A DNA stretch of 64,000 bases from Salinicoccus luteus DSM 17002 (lineage in GTDB: Bacteria; Bacillota; Bacilli; Staphylococcales; Salinicoccaceae). The stretch is from the NCBI RefSeq assembly GCF_000712035.1, contig NZ_JONV01000009.1, positions 204,362 to 268,361 of the forward strand. The letters run 5' to 3'. Position 1 is the first letter of the stretch, and every line of letters starts with the position of its first letter. Both the position numbers and the translations under genes were made by a program. The notes beneath the pieces are model-generated. The model had not been told where the DNA came from and made no database searches. It saw only the letters and a program-made list of their open reading frames with translations. This document shows positions 40,670 to 48,984 of the stretch, in pieces.

Positions 40670-41459
40670 TAAAATGCTGCTTGGCAGATATATACCGGGA
40701 TCCAGTATTATCCATCAGCTGGATCCACGTGCAAAGATACTGGCAGTCGTCCTTTTCATGGCCATTGTATTCTTTGCCAACCACTGGACCGGCTATATAC
40801 TGCTGATTGTTTTCATCACTGTACTGACAAAAACTGCAGACCTGTCCATCCGCTTCCTCTTCAATGGATTGAAGTTGATACTCATACTTCTCCTGTTCAC
40901 CTTCTTCATGCACCTCTTCTTTACGAAGGGCGGCACAGTGCTTGTCGATGGCGGCTTCTTCACAATAGAGTCGGAAGGTGTCGTTCGGGGTGTCTATATC
41001 ACCATACGCCTCGCAATGCTTGTCTTGATTACAACGATACTAACCTTGACGACAAGCCCACTGCAACTGACAGACGCCATCGAGCGCATCGCAAAGCCAC
41101 TGAAGGTCTTCAAGGTGCCCGTGCATGAAATCGCGCTGATGATGTCCATCAGCCTCCGGTTCATTCCGACACTGATGGATGAGACGGAGAAGATCATAAA
41201 GGCCCAGAGTGCCAGGGGATCGACTTTCATGACCGGAAACCTGATGTCCAGACTGCAGGCACTGACACCAATCTTCATCCCACTTTTCATTTCATCCTTC
41301 AAAAGGGCGGAGGAGATGGCCATTGCCATGGAAGTGAGAGGGTATCAGGGAGAGGAAGGCAGAACACACTACCGTGTGCTCAACTGGCAGTGGAAGGACA
41401 CTTTCGCACTGATTCTTATGATCATATTCGGCATCATCCTGTGGATGATCAGACAGTAA
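40662..41459 (+). CDS. ecfT: ECF transporter transmembrane subunit EcfT
   Basis: 265 residues with about five membrane helices and the two Ala-Arg-Gly-type coupling motifs (QSARGST and MEVRGYQ) that dock on the ATPases. ATG 40662 is chosen by the family start; a longer frame inside ecfA2 is not used. S components must be encoded elsewhere. Confidence 0.95.
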   Translation: MLSKMLLGRYIPGSSIIHQLDPRAKILAVVLFMAIVFFANHWTGYILLIVFITVLTKTADLSIRFLFNGLKLILILLLFTFFMHLFFTKGGTVLVDGGFFTIESEGVVRGVYITIRLAMLVLITTILTLTTSPLQLTDAIERIAKPLKVFKVPVHEIALMMSISLRFIPTLMDETEKIIKAQSARGSTFMTGNLMSRLQALTPIFIPLFISSFKRAEEMAIAMEVRGYQGEEGRTHYRVLNWQWKDTFALILMIIFGIILWMIRQ

Positions 41460-41470
41460 GGAGTAGAGGA

Positions 41471-42250
41471 ATGCGTTATCTAGTAAGAACAAGCTATAAT
41501 GGTGCCGGATTCAACGGTTTCCAATACCAGATGGAGGGGCGTACAGTCCAGGGGGAGATAGAAAAGATACTGCAGCGGATGCATAAGACTCCCGTCAGAA
41601 TCCATCCTGCTGGACGTACCGACAGCGGGGTCCATGCACGGGAGCAGTATTTCCATTTCGATACGGATCTGAACATCCCTGAACCGAAATGGCAGCATGC
41701 ATTGAACAGTGCGATGCCAGGGGACATAGCGATCCACGAAGTCAGACGGATCAGTCCGGACTACCATATACGCCACCATTCAGAAGGCAAGGCCTATCGG
41801 TACCGAATCTATCAGGGGGAAATCCGGGATCCTTTCGAAAGGGGTCTGAAGACCTATTATCCGTATAAGTTGGATGAAGAAAAGATGCGGGAGGCGATGC
41901 AGCATTTCGTCGGCACCCATGACTTTACAAGCTTCTCCAGCGCCAAGTCACCGATCGAAAACAAGGTGCGCCACATCTATCGCTTCGACCTGATAAAGAC
42001 GGAGAACGGCTATGACTTCCTGATCATCGGTTCCGGTTTCCTCTACAACATGGTCAGAATCCTCGTCGCCTATGTGCTTGAGGTCGGCCAGGGCCGTTGG
42101 GAGGCCTCCCGCACCCCTCAGATCATAGAGGCAAGGGACAGGACACTCGTCCCCAAGACTGCACCGCCAGAAGGACTTTACCTGGAACGCGTCTTCCTCG
42201 ATGAAGCATCACGGAATGAAGCACTGGAAAAATATAATTTAACCCGCTGA
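41471..42250 (+). CDS. truA: tRNA pseudouridine(38-40) synthase TruA
   Basis: 259 residues, MRYLVRTSYNGAGFNGFQ start and catalytic Asp in GRTDSGVHA. It makes pseudouridine in the anticodon arm. It follows ecfT closely (AAGGAG RBS), an arrangement common in Firmicutes. Confidence 0.97.
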   Translation: MRYLVRTSYNGAGFNGFQYQMEGRTVQGEIEKILQRMHKTPVRIHPAGRTDSGVHAREQYFHFDTDLNIPEPKWQHALNSAMPGDIAIHEVRRISPDYHIRHHSEGKAYRYRIYQGEIRDPFERGLKTYYPYKLDEEKMREAMQHFVGTHDFTSFSSAKSPIENKVRHIYRFDLIKTENGYDFLIIGSGFLYNMVRILVAYVLEVGQGRWEASRTPQIIEARDRTLVPKTAPPEGLYLERVFLDEASRNEALEKYNLTR

Positions 42251-42254
42251 GACA

Positions 42255-42298
42255 TTGACAAAATACCCTTTTAAGGTTATCATAGACAACGGTATAAT
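42255..42298 (+). promoter_or_regulatory. Promoter of rplM-rpsI
   Basis: TTGACA (42255-42260) with TATCAT at 42278-42283 (17-bp spacer). A perfect TATAAT at 42293-42298 is a second possible -10. Transcription from here would be independent of truA. Confidence 0.65.
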
Positions 42299-42304
42299 TT
42301 TATA

Positions 42305-42415
42305 TCACCCCACGATAAGCCCCGGAAACTTATTGTGCACAACGATATAAAGCAAACGAAGCTTTTTTATTTTAGAGAGCATGAATGAGAGCACCACTCA
42401 TATATTTAGGAGGAC
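42305..42415 (+). promoter_or_regulatory. Candidate L13 leader
   Basis: Holds a 9-bp hairpin (CACGATAAG with CTTATTGTG, 42311-42337) and a weaker AAAGC/GCTTT stem followed by T6, like an attenuator. Position before rplM matches the known L13 leader of Bacillales, but I could not compare it with that model. Confidence 0.5.
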
Positions 42416-42420
42416 TGGAA

Positions 42421-42858
42421 ATGCGTCAAACATTTATGGCAAACGAAGCCAATATTGAACGTAAATGGTATGTTGTCGACGCAGAAGGACAGACACTTGG
42501 TCGTCTTTCTTCTGAAGTTGCATCCATACTTCGCGGCAAGAACAAACCGACTTATACACCACACGTTGATACAGGTGATAACGTAATCATCATCAACGCT
42601 GAAAAGATCCAAATGACCGGCAACAAAGAACAGGACAAAATGTACTACAGACACACTGGCCACCCAGGTGGAATCAAATCCATCTCAGCTGGTGAACTGA
42701 AAAGGAAGAACCCTGTCCGTCTGTTGGAGAACTCCATCAAAGGCATGCTTCCAAAGAACAGACTCGGTCGCGCACAAGGCAAGAAACTTCATGTATACGC
42801 TGGAAGCGAGCACAAGCATGAAGCACAAAAACCAGAAAACTACGAACTTCGCGGTTAA
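42421..42858 (+). CDS. rplM: 50S ribosomal protein L13
   Basis: 145 residues, [20 protein letters not shown] start as in S. aureus, which fixes the ATG at 42421. [16 protein letters not shown] near the end. Confidence 0.99.
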   Translation: MRQTFMANEANIERKWYVVDAEGQTLGRLSSEVASILRGKNKPTYTPHVDTGDNVIIINAEKIQMTGNKEQDKMYYRHTGHPGGIKSISAGELKRKNPVRLLENSIKGMLPKNRLGRAQGKKLHVYAGSEHKHEAQKPENYELRG

Positions 42859-42876
42859 GGATAGGAGGTTAATTCA

Positions 42877-43269
42877 TTGGCTAAAGTAGAATATACAGGA
42901 ACAGGTCGTCGTAAAAATGCAGTAGCGCGTGTACGTCTCGTACCAGGTGAAGGCAATGTTACAGTCAACGGACGTGACATGAGGGATTATCTCCCATTCG
43001 AAAGTCTCATCCTTGACTTGAATCAGCCATTCGCAGTTACAGAAACACAAGGTAACTACGATGTACTGGTAAACGTTAAAGGTGGCGGCTTCACAGGACA
43101 AGCTCAGGCAATCCGTCATGGTATCGCAAGAGCACTTCTGGAAGCAGATCCGGAAAACCGTGGCGTGCTTAAGAGAGCTGGACTCCTTACACGTGACCCA
43201 CGTATGAAAGAACGTAAGAAATACGGACTCAAGAAAGCCCGTCGTTCTCCACAGTTCTCAAAACGTTAA
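42877..43269 (+). CDS. rpsI: 30S ribosomal protein S9
   Basis: 130 residues ending in SPQFSKR, the tail that touches P-site tRNA. TTG start after AGGAGG. The last five codons (from 43255) are also the left attachment site of the downstream island, and the protein end is kept intact. Its original terminator is now about 4 kb away. Confidence 0.98.
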   Translation: MAKVEYTGTGRRKNAVARVRLVPGEGNVTVNGRDMRDYLPFESLILDLNQPFAVTETQGNYDVLVNVKGGGFTGQAQAIRHGIARALLEADPENRGVLKRAGLLTRDPRMKERKKYGLKKARRSPQFSKR

Positions 43270-43271
43270 TA
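43255..43271 (+). repeat. attL direct repeat
   Basis: TTCTCAAAACGTTAATA, the last codons of rpsI and two following bases; identical to 47227-47243. Confidence 0.9.
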
Positions 43272-43278
43272 GGTTTGT

Positions 43279-43324
43279 TAATATACCAACGCTTGCAAAG
43301 GTTTTTTGGTGCAAGTTGGTTCAA
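43279..43324. promoter_or_regulatory. Inverted repeat and integrase arm-type site at the left end
   Basis: An ACCAAC-GC-TTGCA / TGCAAGTTGGT stem with a T6 loop region, followed by TTGGTTCAA (43316-43324). The nonamer recurs twice at the right end, as expected for integrase arm sites. Confidence 0.55.
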
Positions 43325-43338
43325 ATCAGTAACTAATA

Positions 43339-44062
43339 TTACAAAGCACTTAACAGATTTAAAGCATCGGCATCTTGCTGGTGCTTTTTTTTCTGGCATT
43401 AATTCAAGATAATAATTTTGTGTTGTTTGTATATTAATGTGTCCTAACCGTTTTGATACATATGCAATATCTATATCTTGAGCAAATAAAAATGATGCGT
43501 GCGTATCTCTTAGACCGTGAAAAGTCGTTTTTTTAATATTTAATCCCTGTAATAATTCACCTAATAGCTCGGATTGTTTAAAACCTCCAAAGCTAAAAAT
43601 ATAACCATTTTCTTTCACAGGAATTTTACGAATAAGCTCATAAACCTCTTTGTTTATAGAAACATCTCGTTTTGCATTGTGTGTCTTTAATGAAGTATCG
43701 TCAGAAGTAGGACTGATTGAATGTCTAACTTCTATGCCATATTCATAAAGGCTCTCTGGTCGTATTGCTAGTAGTTCTCCACGTCGCATACCTGTTTCTA
43801 ATGCTAATAATACAAGCACGTTAAATTCATCTTCTGAATGCTGTAAAACGTAATTACGAAGCTTTTTAAAATCTGTAATAGATAAAGCTTTGTTTCGTTT
43901 CGGTGGATTTTCTCCACGGGTTTTCACTAAACGAGCAAAATCATTTGCAATATAACCACGAGCATATGCATCACGTAAGGATGTTTTTATTTTAAGGAGC
44001 ACTTCATGCGTTGTTTTTTGTGAATGTGTTTTCGCATATTCATCAATTTTCTTTTGAACGAC
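43339..44062 (-). pseudogene. Tyrosine integrase pseudogene of the island
   Basis: The catalytic domain is present: Arg in ALETGMRRGELL, HxxR in FHGLRDTHA and Tyr in TTQNYYLEL. The N-terminal arm-binding domain is gone: homology-like sequence starts around VVQKKIDEYAKTH at 44062. Near the C terminus an A8 run (plus strand T8, 43385-43392) shifts the frame. With seven A the protein would end MPEKKHQQDADALNLLSAL at 43339, the typical staphylococcal phage or island ending. As it stands the frame runs on antisense into rpsI to 43229. Confidence 0.85.
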
Positions 44063-44244
44063 AATATAATAAAGAGTAGTTTTAATTATTAATCTGTAGA
44101 CAGATTGTGAAAGGATGCACTTATACTAACGGGCAGAAGAGTTGAAGACGGTTAATTATGTTTTGGTAAAATGTATGTTGGAGAATTATTTACCTTTAGT
44201 TCTACAAAACGGATTACCAATAAAATGAAGATGGAGGTTTGCAT

Positions 44245-44607
44245 ATGAAGAATGTTAGTCGAGAAATTCAGGATTTGTCAATTAAATCATTGGAGTCAAC
44301 TTTAAACAAACTTTCAAATGCTTATAATAGTATGATAGAAAAAGGTTCAAATACAACTCTTGTTAAAAAGAGACGGAATTCCGTAAAAATTGGTTTGGAG
44401 AGCCTCAAAGACGCTTGGGAAAAGGGGGAATTTTCCTATGATGAAGAAGATATTTTGACTTCTAAAGATATTCTACAAGGTATCATTCCATCTATAGAAA
44501 AACAGATAGCAAAAGCAAAAGAAGGTAGTTCCCAAAAAACACTAAATGAGCGTCGTTTAACTGCAATCAAACTGGCAATCGAATCCTTGGAGAACCGTCT
44601 AAAATAA
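44245..44607 (+). CDS. Island protein with two repeated helical units, unknown
   Basis: 120 residues, all charged helices. The protein is an internal duplication: residues near 35-60 (KGSNTTLVKKRRNSVKIGLESL) and near 92-118 (EGSSQKTLNERRLTAIKLAIESL) match in order and spacing. No family recognised. ATG 44245 follows GGAGG. The AT-rich coding differs from the chromosome. Confidence 0.6.
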   Translation: MKNVSREIQDLSIKSLESTLNKLSNAYNSMIEKGSNTTLVKKRRNSVKIGLESLKDAWEKGEFSYDEEDILTSKDILQGIIPSIEKQIAKAKEGSSQKTLNERRLTAIKLAIESLENRLK

Positions 44608-44704
44608 TTCCATTTGTGATTTCAAGTGTAAATTTTTGACTAAAAAGGCACTTTTCTTGTTGCACTAACGGATGCAATACTTCAAATAGATGGGGGAGAA
44701 TCGA

Positions 44705-45004
44705 ATGAGAACGCTCTTAGAACTACTTCGTATAATATTTCTTTTGGGTTTGCTCGGTACATTGGGTTGGTTAGTTGTAGGAAATATTTATAAATTCAAT
44801 GAATTAACTGAATCTTATTCTTGGCTTGGTGCAATTGCTATTTTAATACTTATATTTGTTTTGTATAGGAATAAGTTGCAATTCTCAGGATGGTATAAAG
44901 GAGAAGGTAGAATGAAACTTCCGAAATCTATTACAGTGACACTCATTTCAAGCTCTATATTGTTAATTATCTTGCCATTTGTATTAGGTTCTTTGTTAAA
45001 CTAA
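44705..45004 (+). CDS. Small membrane protein of the island, unknown
   Basis: 99 residues with three hydrophobic segments and a positively charged loop (YRNKLQFSGWYKGEGRMK). GGGGGAGA stands before the ATG at 44705. The gene is flanked by half copies of a short ACTAACGG...TGCTTTAGTT motif (44662-44673 and 45004-45018), which may mark an insertion boundary. Confidence 0.55.
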   Translation: MRTLLELLRIIFLLGLLGTLGWLVVGNIYKFNELTESYSWLGAIAILILIFVLYRNKLQFSGWYKGEGRMKLPKSITVTLISSSILLIILPFVLGSLLN

Positions 45005-45178
45005 TGGGTGCTTTAGTTAAATAATAATGAATAAAAATCAGCCTGTATCTTATGTTACTATTAAGTAATTTAAGATACAGTTTTACTATTTTTGAAATAA
45101 TTACCTTTCACTTCAAATACATGTATTCAAAGTGAAAGTATTGATTTAAATGATTCTTTTGTAATTTACTCTTGATAA

Positions 45179-45322
45179 GACCCCAAACCATCGATGGAAG
45201 ATATTAATGTTACAAGACGATTAGTCGAGATTGGAAAGTTACTAGGTATCGAAGTGCTTGATCACTTAGTAGTAAATAGTGATAATAGTTTTACTAGCCT
45301 GAAAGAAAGGGGGTATATTTAA
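45179..45322 (+). pseudogene. radC C-terminal fragment
   Basis: Forty-seven codons read as the end of a RadC/JAB-domain protein ([20 protein letters not shown] and VLDHLVV, ending LKERGYI, stop). The catalytic HxHPSGD part is missing except for the final Asp-Pro. RadC-like genes are common passengers of genomic islands. Confidence 0.75.
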
Positions 45323-45347
45323 AAGGGAGAAACCACTCCCTTTTTTC
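45321..45347 (+). terminator. Terminator after the radC fragment
   Basis: A 9-bp stem (AAAAGGGAG with CTCCCTTTT) and a T tract, overlapping the stop codon. Confidence 0.85.
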
Positions 45348-45609
45348 TTCAAGGTATATTACAGGGGGAAAAAGGAAAATACATAATAAACTCCGATTAA
45401 TTTTTAGTACAGAATAAAAATTAAGAGTAATGCAAATTGAATGTTAGAAGGTTGCAAAAAAAGTAAAGGCTTGCCAGCCCCTCAAAATACCCCATCGTTA
45501 TTGGTGTCGAATCAAAAATAGGAGAGTGAAAGGATGCTAGCAATGCCTGAAATTAATCATTTAAAAAATTAGGGAATGGATAACCGTTATCTATCAATGA
45601 AGTTTCACT
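45348..45609. other. Gene-free island stretch
   Basis: AT-rich with no supported gene. A 12-codon reading frame with a good RBS (45535-45573, MLAMPEINHLKN) may be the start of a lost gene. Confidence 0.5.
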
Positions 45610-46371
45610 TTATGCTTTCTTTTTCTCTAATAAAGTCACAATCAAAAGGTAAATTCCAATACCTCCGAACATGATGACTGATTCTAAAATGAGTTGAGTT
45701 TCATATGGTAATGATGTCTGACTTAGTAAGTAACCTGGTAATGATATGAATGCAACAACAACAATTAGAATCCACGTTTTGGCCCAAAGGGACATACCTA
45801 TAATGAAAAGTACTGTAATTATCCCAATAATCACGCTCGCTGTATTACCAAAATTAATAATAGGAGTATCGACTGTTCTATTTAAGAAGATCAAACCAAA
45901 GAATAAAGCTCCTGGTAACATCACTATAGGAAGTAATATTCCTATTTGTTTCCAGTTAGATTGCTTCATGGTGGAAATATATTTAAAACCCTTTAGTACT
46001 GAGAAAAAGAATATGGCAGTAATGACAAGATTTCCAATAATCTCTAAGATGGAATAGGAGAGCTCTCCTTCTAATACATCTCTAATAATTGTAATAGAAA
46101 ATGATCCAATAATGATTAGAAAAATGTATTTAAACCAATTTCGATAGTCAATTGCCATTTCATTGGAAATCGTTTCCATATACTCTTTTGGTGACTTTCC
46201 GATAATTTTTTCAATCGGCTTTCCTCTTTTTTCCGCTTCATGTAAATGATTTTCTAGTTCCTGGATAATTTCTTCTATTTCATCTGAATTTTTTCCACTA
46301 GAAAATAGGTAGACCCGTAAATTTTCTATAAAAGTTTTACTTTGTTCGGAAAGTTTTATTTCATTTTTCAA
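45610..46371 (-). CDS. HAAS/DUF1129-type membrane protein paired with PadR
   Basis: About 254 residues. The N-terminal 80 form the helical HAAS-like domain (SKTFIENLRVYLFSSGKNSDEIEEIIQELENHLHEAEKRG), followed by about six membrane helices. Such proteins are usually encoded directly after a PadR regulator. TTG 46371 is preferred: GGAG lies nine bases before it and it overlaps the PadR stop by 11 nt. In-frame ATGs at 46380 and 46410 are poorly placed. Confidence 0.75.
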   Translation of the reverse strand: MKNEIKLSEQSKTFIENLRVYLFSSGKNSDEIEEIIQELENHLHEAEKRGKPIEKIIGKSPKEYMETISNEMAIDYRNWFKYIFLIIIGSFSITIIRDVLEGELSYSILEIIGNLVITAIFFFSVLKGFKYISTMKQSNWKQIGILLPIVMLPGALFFGLIFLNRTVDTPIINFGNTASVIIGIITVLFIIGMSLWAKTWILIVVVAFISLPGYLLSQTSLPYETQLILESVIMFGGIGIYLLIVTLLEKKKA

Positions 46372-46723
46372 TCGTTTCATCTCCTTTTCTAAGATTTGTA
46401 CCTGATTCATGGTATACAACATTATTCACGTTAGTTTGTAGATCACCCCAACGTTTAATGAACATTTCTAATTCCTTCTCTCCTTTTGCTGTTAGAGAAT
46501 AATATTTCCTTCTTGGTCCTGCTGTAGATTTTTTCAATGTGGAAGTTACCAATTCTTCCTTTTGCATACGCAATAATAATGGATAAATTGTTCCTTCACT
46601 AAAGGAATGAAATCCATAACTTTCAAGCTTATCAGCTAATTCATACCCATATACTTCTTTGTTCTTAATAATTGCAAGTAAACAGCCATCAAGTATTCCT
46701 TTAAGCATCTGTGTTGTTGACAC
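46361..46723 (-). CDS. PadR-family transcriptional regulator
   Basis: 120 residues with the PadR winged helix: GILDGCLLAIIKNKEVYGYEL, SFSEGTIYPLLLRMQKEELV and the wing GPRRKYYSLTAKG. GTG 46723 follows GAGGTGA by seven bases. It is followed by its membrane partner in one operon and probably represses itself through the three dyads upstream. Confidence 0.88.
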   Translation of the reverse strand: MSTTQMLKGILDGCLLAIIKNKEVYGYELADKLESYGFHSFSEGTIYPLLLRMQKEELVTSTLKKSTAGPRRKYYSLTAKGEKELEMFIKRWGDLQTNVNNVVYHESGTNLRKGDETIEK

Positions 46724-46745
46724 GTTTCTATCACCTCTTTCATTA

Positions 46746-46836
46746 CCTTGCAATGCAAGGGTTATGGTTAAAAAAGAAATACCTTGTATTGCAATATATG
46801 TTTAGCGTAACATGCTTAATCTTGTAATGCAAGGTA
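46746..46836. promoter_or_regulatory. Three PadR operator dyads
   Basis: CCTTGCAATGCAAGG (46746-46760) is a perfect dyad around one base. Related copies stand at 46782-46796 (CCTTGTATTGCAATA) and 46821-46835 (CTTGTAATGCAAGGT). Centres are about 36-38 bp apart, and all lie upstream of padR. Confidence 0.75.
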
Positions 46837-47226
46837 TTGTTTAAAAGATTTCACTGCAATTGTTAATTGTATGTAACTGTTCCCCATTTTCAGTGACGAA
46901 ACAGTGACGACTTCATGGTTATATAAGTCGTTTATGTTCAATTGGTTATCTAAAAACATTGATTTTACTGTTTTTTAGTCGCAAATGTTGCTTATATTTT
47001 TTAGATATACCCATGGTAAGATAAACATCATGTAATGTAACAAGAATAGTATTACAAAGAATAAATTAAATTGTATTCAACTAACATCTGTCATGTTGGT
47101 TCAAATTGGTTCAAGTAATGTCATTTTCTATCTTTATTCATACACTTTTATCCATATAACAATTTCTAAAACGTTGATATAAATGGATTAAGATGTATTC
47201 AGTACACTTAGAATTTACTTGTATAT
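46837..47226. other. Gene-free right end of the island
   Basis: About 390 AT-rich bases without a supported gene. Holds a CAGTGACGA direct repeat (46892 and 46903), two TTGGTTCAA arm-type sites (47096, 47106) and a degenerate att-like copy (47164-47179). Confidence 0.6.
47164..47179 (+). repeat. Degenerate third att-like site
   Basis: TTCTAAAACGTTGATA differs from the att core by one missing base and one A-to-G change. It sits 48 bp before attR. Confidence 0.55.
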
Positions 47227-47243
47227 TTCTCAAAACGTTAATA
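47227..47243 (+). repeat. attR direct repeat
   Basis: TTCTCAAAACGTTAATA, an exact copy of the end of rpsI. Confidence 0.9.
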
Positions 47244-47255
47244 TATATATATTGG

Positions 47256-47289
47256 AAAGCACTTCCCAAAGATTGGGGAGTGCTTTTTT
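47256..47289 (+). terminator. Original rpsI terminator, displaced by the island
   Basis: A 12-bp stem (AAAGCACTTCCC with GGGGAGTGCTTT, one G-T) and a T6 tract, 13 bp after attR. No comparable terminator serves rpsI on the left side. Confidence 0.8.
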
Positions 47290-47451
47290 GTTTATAATTT
47301 TACAGAGGGATTGGACAAGGGGCGTATATAGATAACACCTCTACACATTATGATAGTATGAAGTTAAGTCAATACTGACAGATGCTCTATAGAAGAAGCT
47401 GCTCAAGAATATGGAAATAAAACCAAGTACAGATGAGGAGTGGATAAAGGT

Positions 47452-48105
47452 ATGTCGGGTATGATATTCAGGTTGGGTGAGAAGAAGTATAGGGTGGAGA
47501 GCGACTGGGCTGAAGGTTCTTCAAGACAGTATATCAATAACGTCTCGGCTGTTTCGAGCGATGAGGAAGGCTATATATACGTGCTGCAGAGAAGTGATCC
47601 ATTCATGCTCGTTTTCAATGGAACCTTTCAATCATCCGACTGATATCGCCTTTTCCAGAAGAGGTGACTTCTTTGTTTCGGATGGCTACGGCAATGCACA
47701 TATCCATCACTTTAATAGAGATGGTGAGTGGATCAACACCTGGGGTGGGCTTGGAACAGGAGAAGGGAGTCTCAGTACCCCCATGCAGTAATGCTAGATC
47801 GAAACGAAAGGGTATTGGTCGCGGATCGTGAAAACAATCGGGTTCAAATATTCGATCAGAGTGGCAATTATTTAAAAGAACTATCAAATGTATTTCACCC
47901 AATGGATATATGCCAGGACAGGGAGGGATTCATTTATGTTACAGATCAAGTGCCGTCCTTGCACGTTTTCAATTCTGATGATGCATTTATCGGCAGGTGC
48001 CGGACACTGGGCACCTTTGGGCACGGAGTCGCTGTAGATGTCCACGGTGATATCTATATTGCAGAGATGCTGCCTGACGGCATCGCAAAGCTTATAGGCA
48101 TATAG
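47452..48105 (+). pseudogene. NHL-repeat (beta-propeller) protein, frameshifted
   Basis: Three consecutive frames carry one protein. First FRLGEKKYRVESDW...SDPFMLVFN, then TFNHPTDIAFSRRGDFFVSDGYGNAHIHHF, then YPHAVMLDRNERVLVADRENNRVQIFDQSG to the end. Frame changes fall near 47620 and 47780. The repeats are NHL blades as in peptidyl-alpha-hydroxyglycine lyase-like six-bladed propellers. Two shifts make a non-functional gene likely; sequencing error is possible but less so. Confidence 0.78.
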
Positions 48106-48157
48106 ATGTTTTTGATGATATTCAAATAGGATGCACCACATTTAGGGAGGTGGCATT

Positions 48158-48913
48158 ATGATTGAGGAGATGGATCGTTTTTTGGGCCATCCATCCGGCA
48201 GACTGGATGATTATATCTCGAGTTATATGAAACGGGTGCCTTTTGAGAATATAGATGTGCAGAATGAAGTACCTGTTTCAGTGGAACTGGACAATCTATC
48301 CGAGAAGATAATCACACGGGGCCGAGGGGGGTTCTGTTATGAGATGAACACTTTATTCAGATATTACCTAAATGAAAAGGGATATGAGGCATATAATGTT
48401 GCTGCCACTGTGAAAAATCCAGATGGATGGACACGGGAAGGCAGTCATATGTCGACATTGGTGAAGGCGGACGCACTGTATGTCGCTGATGTCGGATTTG
48501 GCGACCTGCCCGTGAAAGCCATGCCGATTCGTCCAATTGGTCAGGAAATCACAATCGATGATGTGAATGGCCGGTACCGTGCAGTTGAAGTAAACGATGG
48601 GTTTGAAGTCCAGAAAGAAAATGCAGGCGTTTTTGAAACACTGTATAAAGGATATTTCGAACCGCGTAGGCCAGAGGACTTCAACGACAATATGGACTAT
48701 AATCAACACCATCCGGATTCAATCTTTACCAGACACCTGATAATCACAATGCCCAAGAGCTACGGCCGTATATCGATGACGGAGAGCAATCTCACGATTA
48801 CGATGGATGGCGAGAAAGAGAAGTTTGAAGTGACGAGAAGCAACTATCAAAAATATTTAAATGAATATTTCGGCCTGGACGTTAAAATAGATAGGTTGGA
48901 AAAGGATTCATAA
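48158..48913 (+). CDS. Arylamine N-acetyltransferase
   Basis: 251 residues with the full Cys-His-Asp triad: Cys60 (RGGFCYE), His97 (GSHMSTLV) and Asp111 (VADVGFGD). It transfers acetyl from acetyl-CoA to arylamines or hydrazines. PFENIDV near residue 28 is also typical. Slightly shorter than average (about 260-280). Confidence 0.93.
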   Translation: MIEEMDRFLGHPSGRLDDYISSYMKRVPFENIDVQNEVPVSVELDNLSEKIITRGRGGFCYEMNTLFRYYLNEKGYEAYNVAATVKNPDGWTREGSHMSTLVKADALYVADVGFGDLPVKAMPIRPIGQEITIDDVNGRYRAVEVNDGFEVQKENAGVFETLYKGYFEPRRPEDFNDNMDYNQHHPDSIFTRHLIITMPKSYGRISMTESNLTITMDGEKEKFEVTRSNYQKYLNEYFGLDVKIDRLEKDS

Positions 48914-48984
48914 CGGTAAGCTCAAGGGTATATGTCAAGAAGCCATTATTTTTTCTGATGATAAATGGAGTTGGAGGGATATGA

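Larger units (their letters stand above)
43255..47243. mobile_element. Decayed integrative island at the 3' end of rpsI
   Basis: About 4 kb bounded by exact 17-bp direct repeats, visibly richer in A+T than its flanks. It carries a tyrosine integrase next to the left end, reading towards rpsI, plus accessory genes and gene fragments. The 3' end of rpsI is a known site for Staphylococcaceae islands such as the Macrococcus mecD islands; no mec gene is present here. The integrase is broken, so the element is probably stuck. Confidence 0.88.

Noticed and set aside
43229..43338. C-terminal extension of the integrase into rpsI
   Set aside because: It is caused by the homopolymer frameshift; the restored frame stops at 43339.
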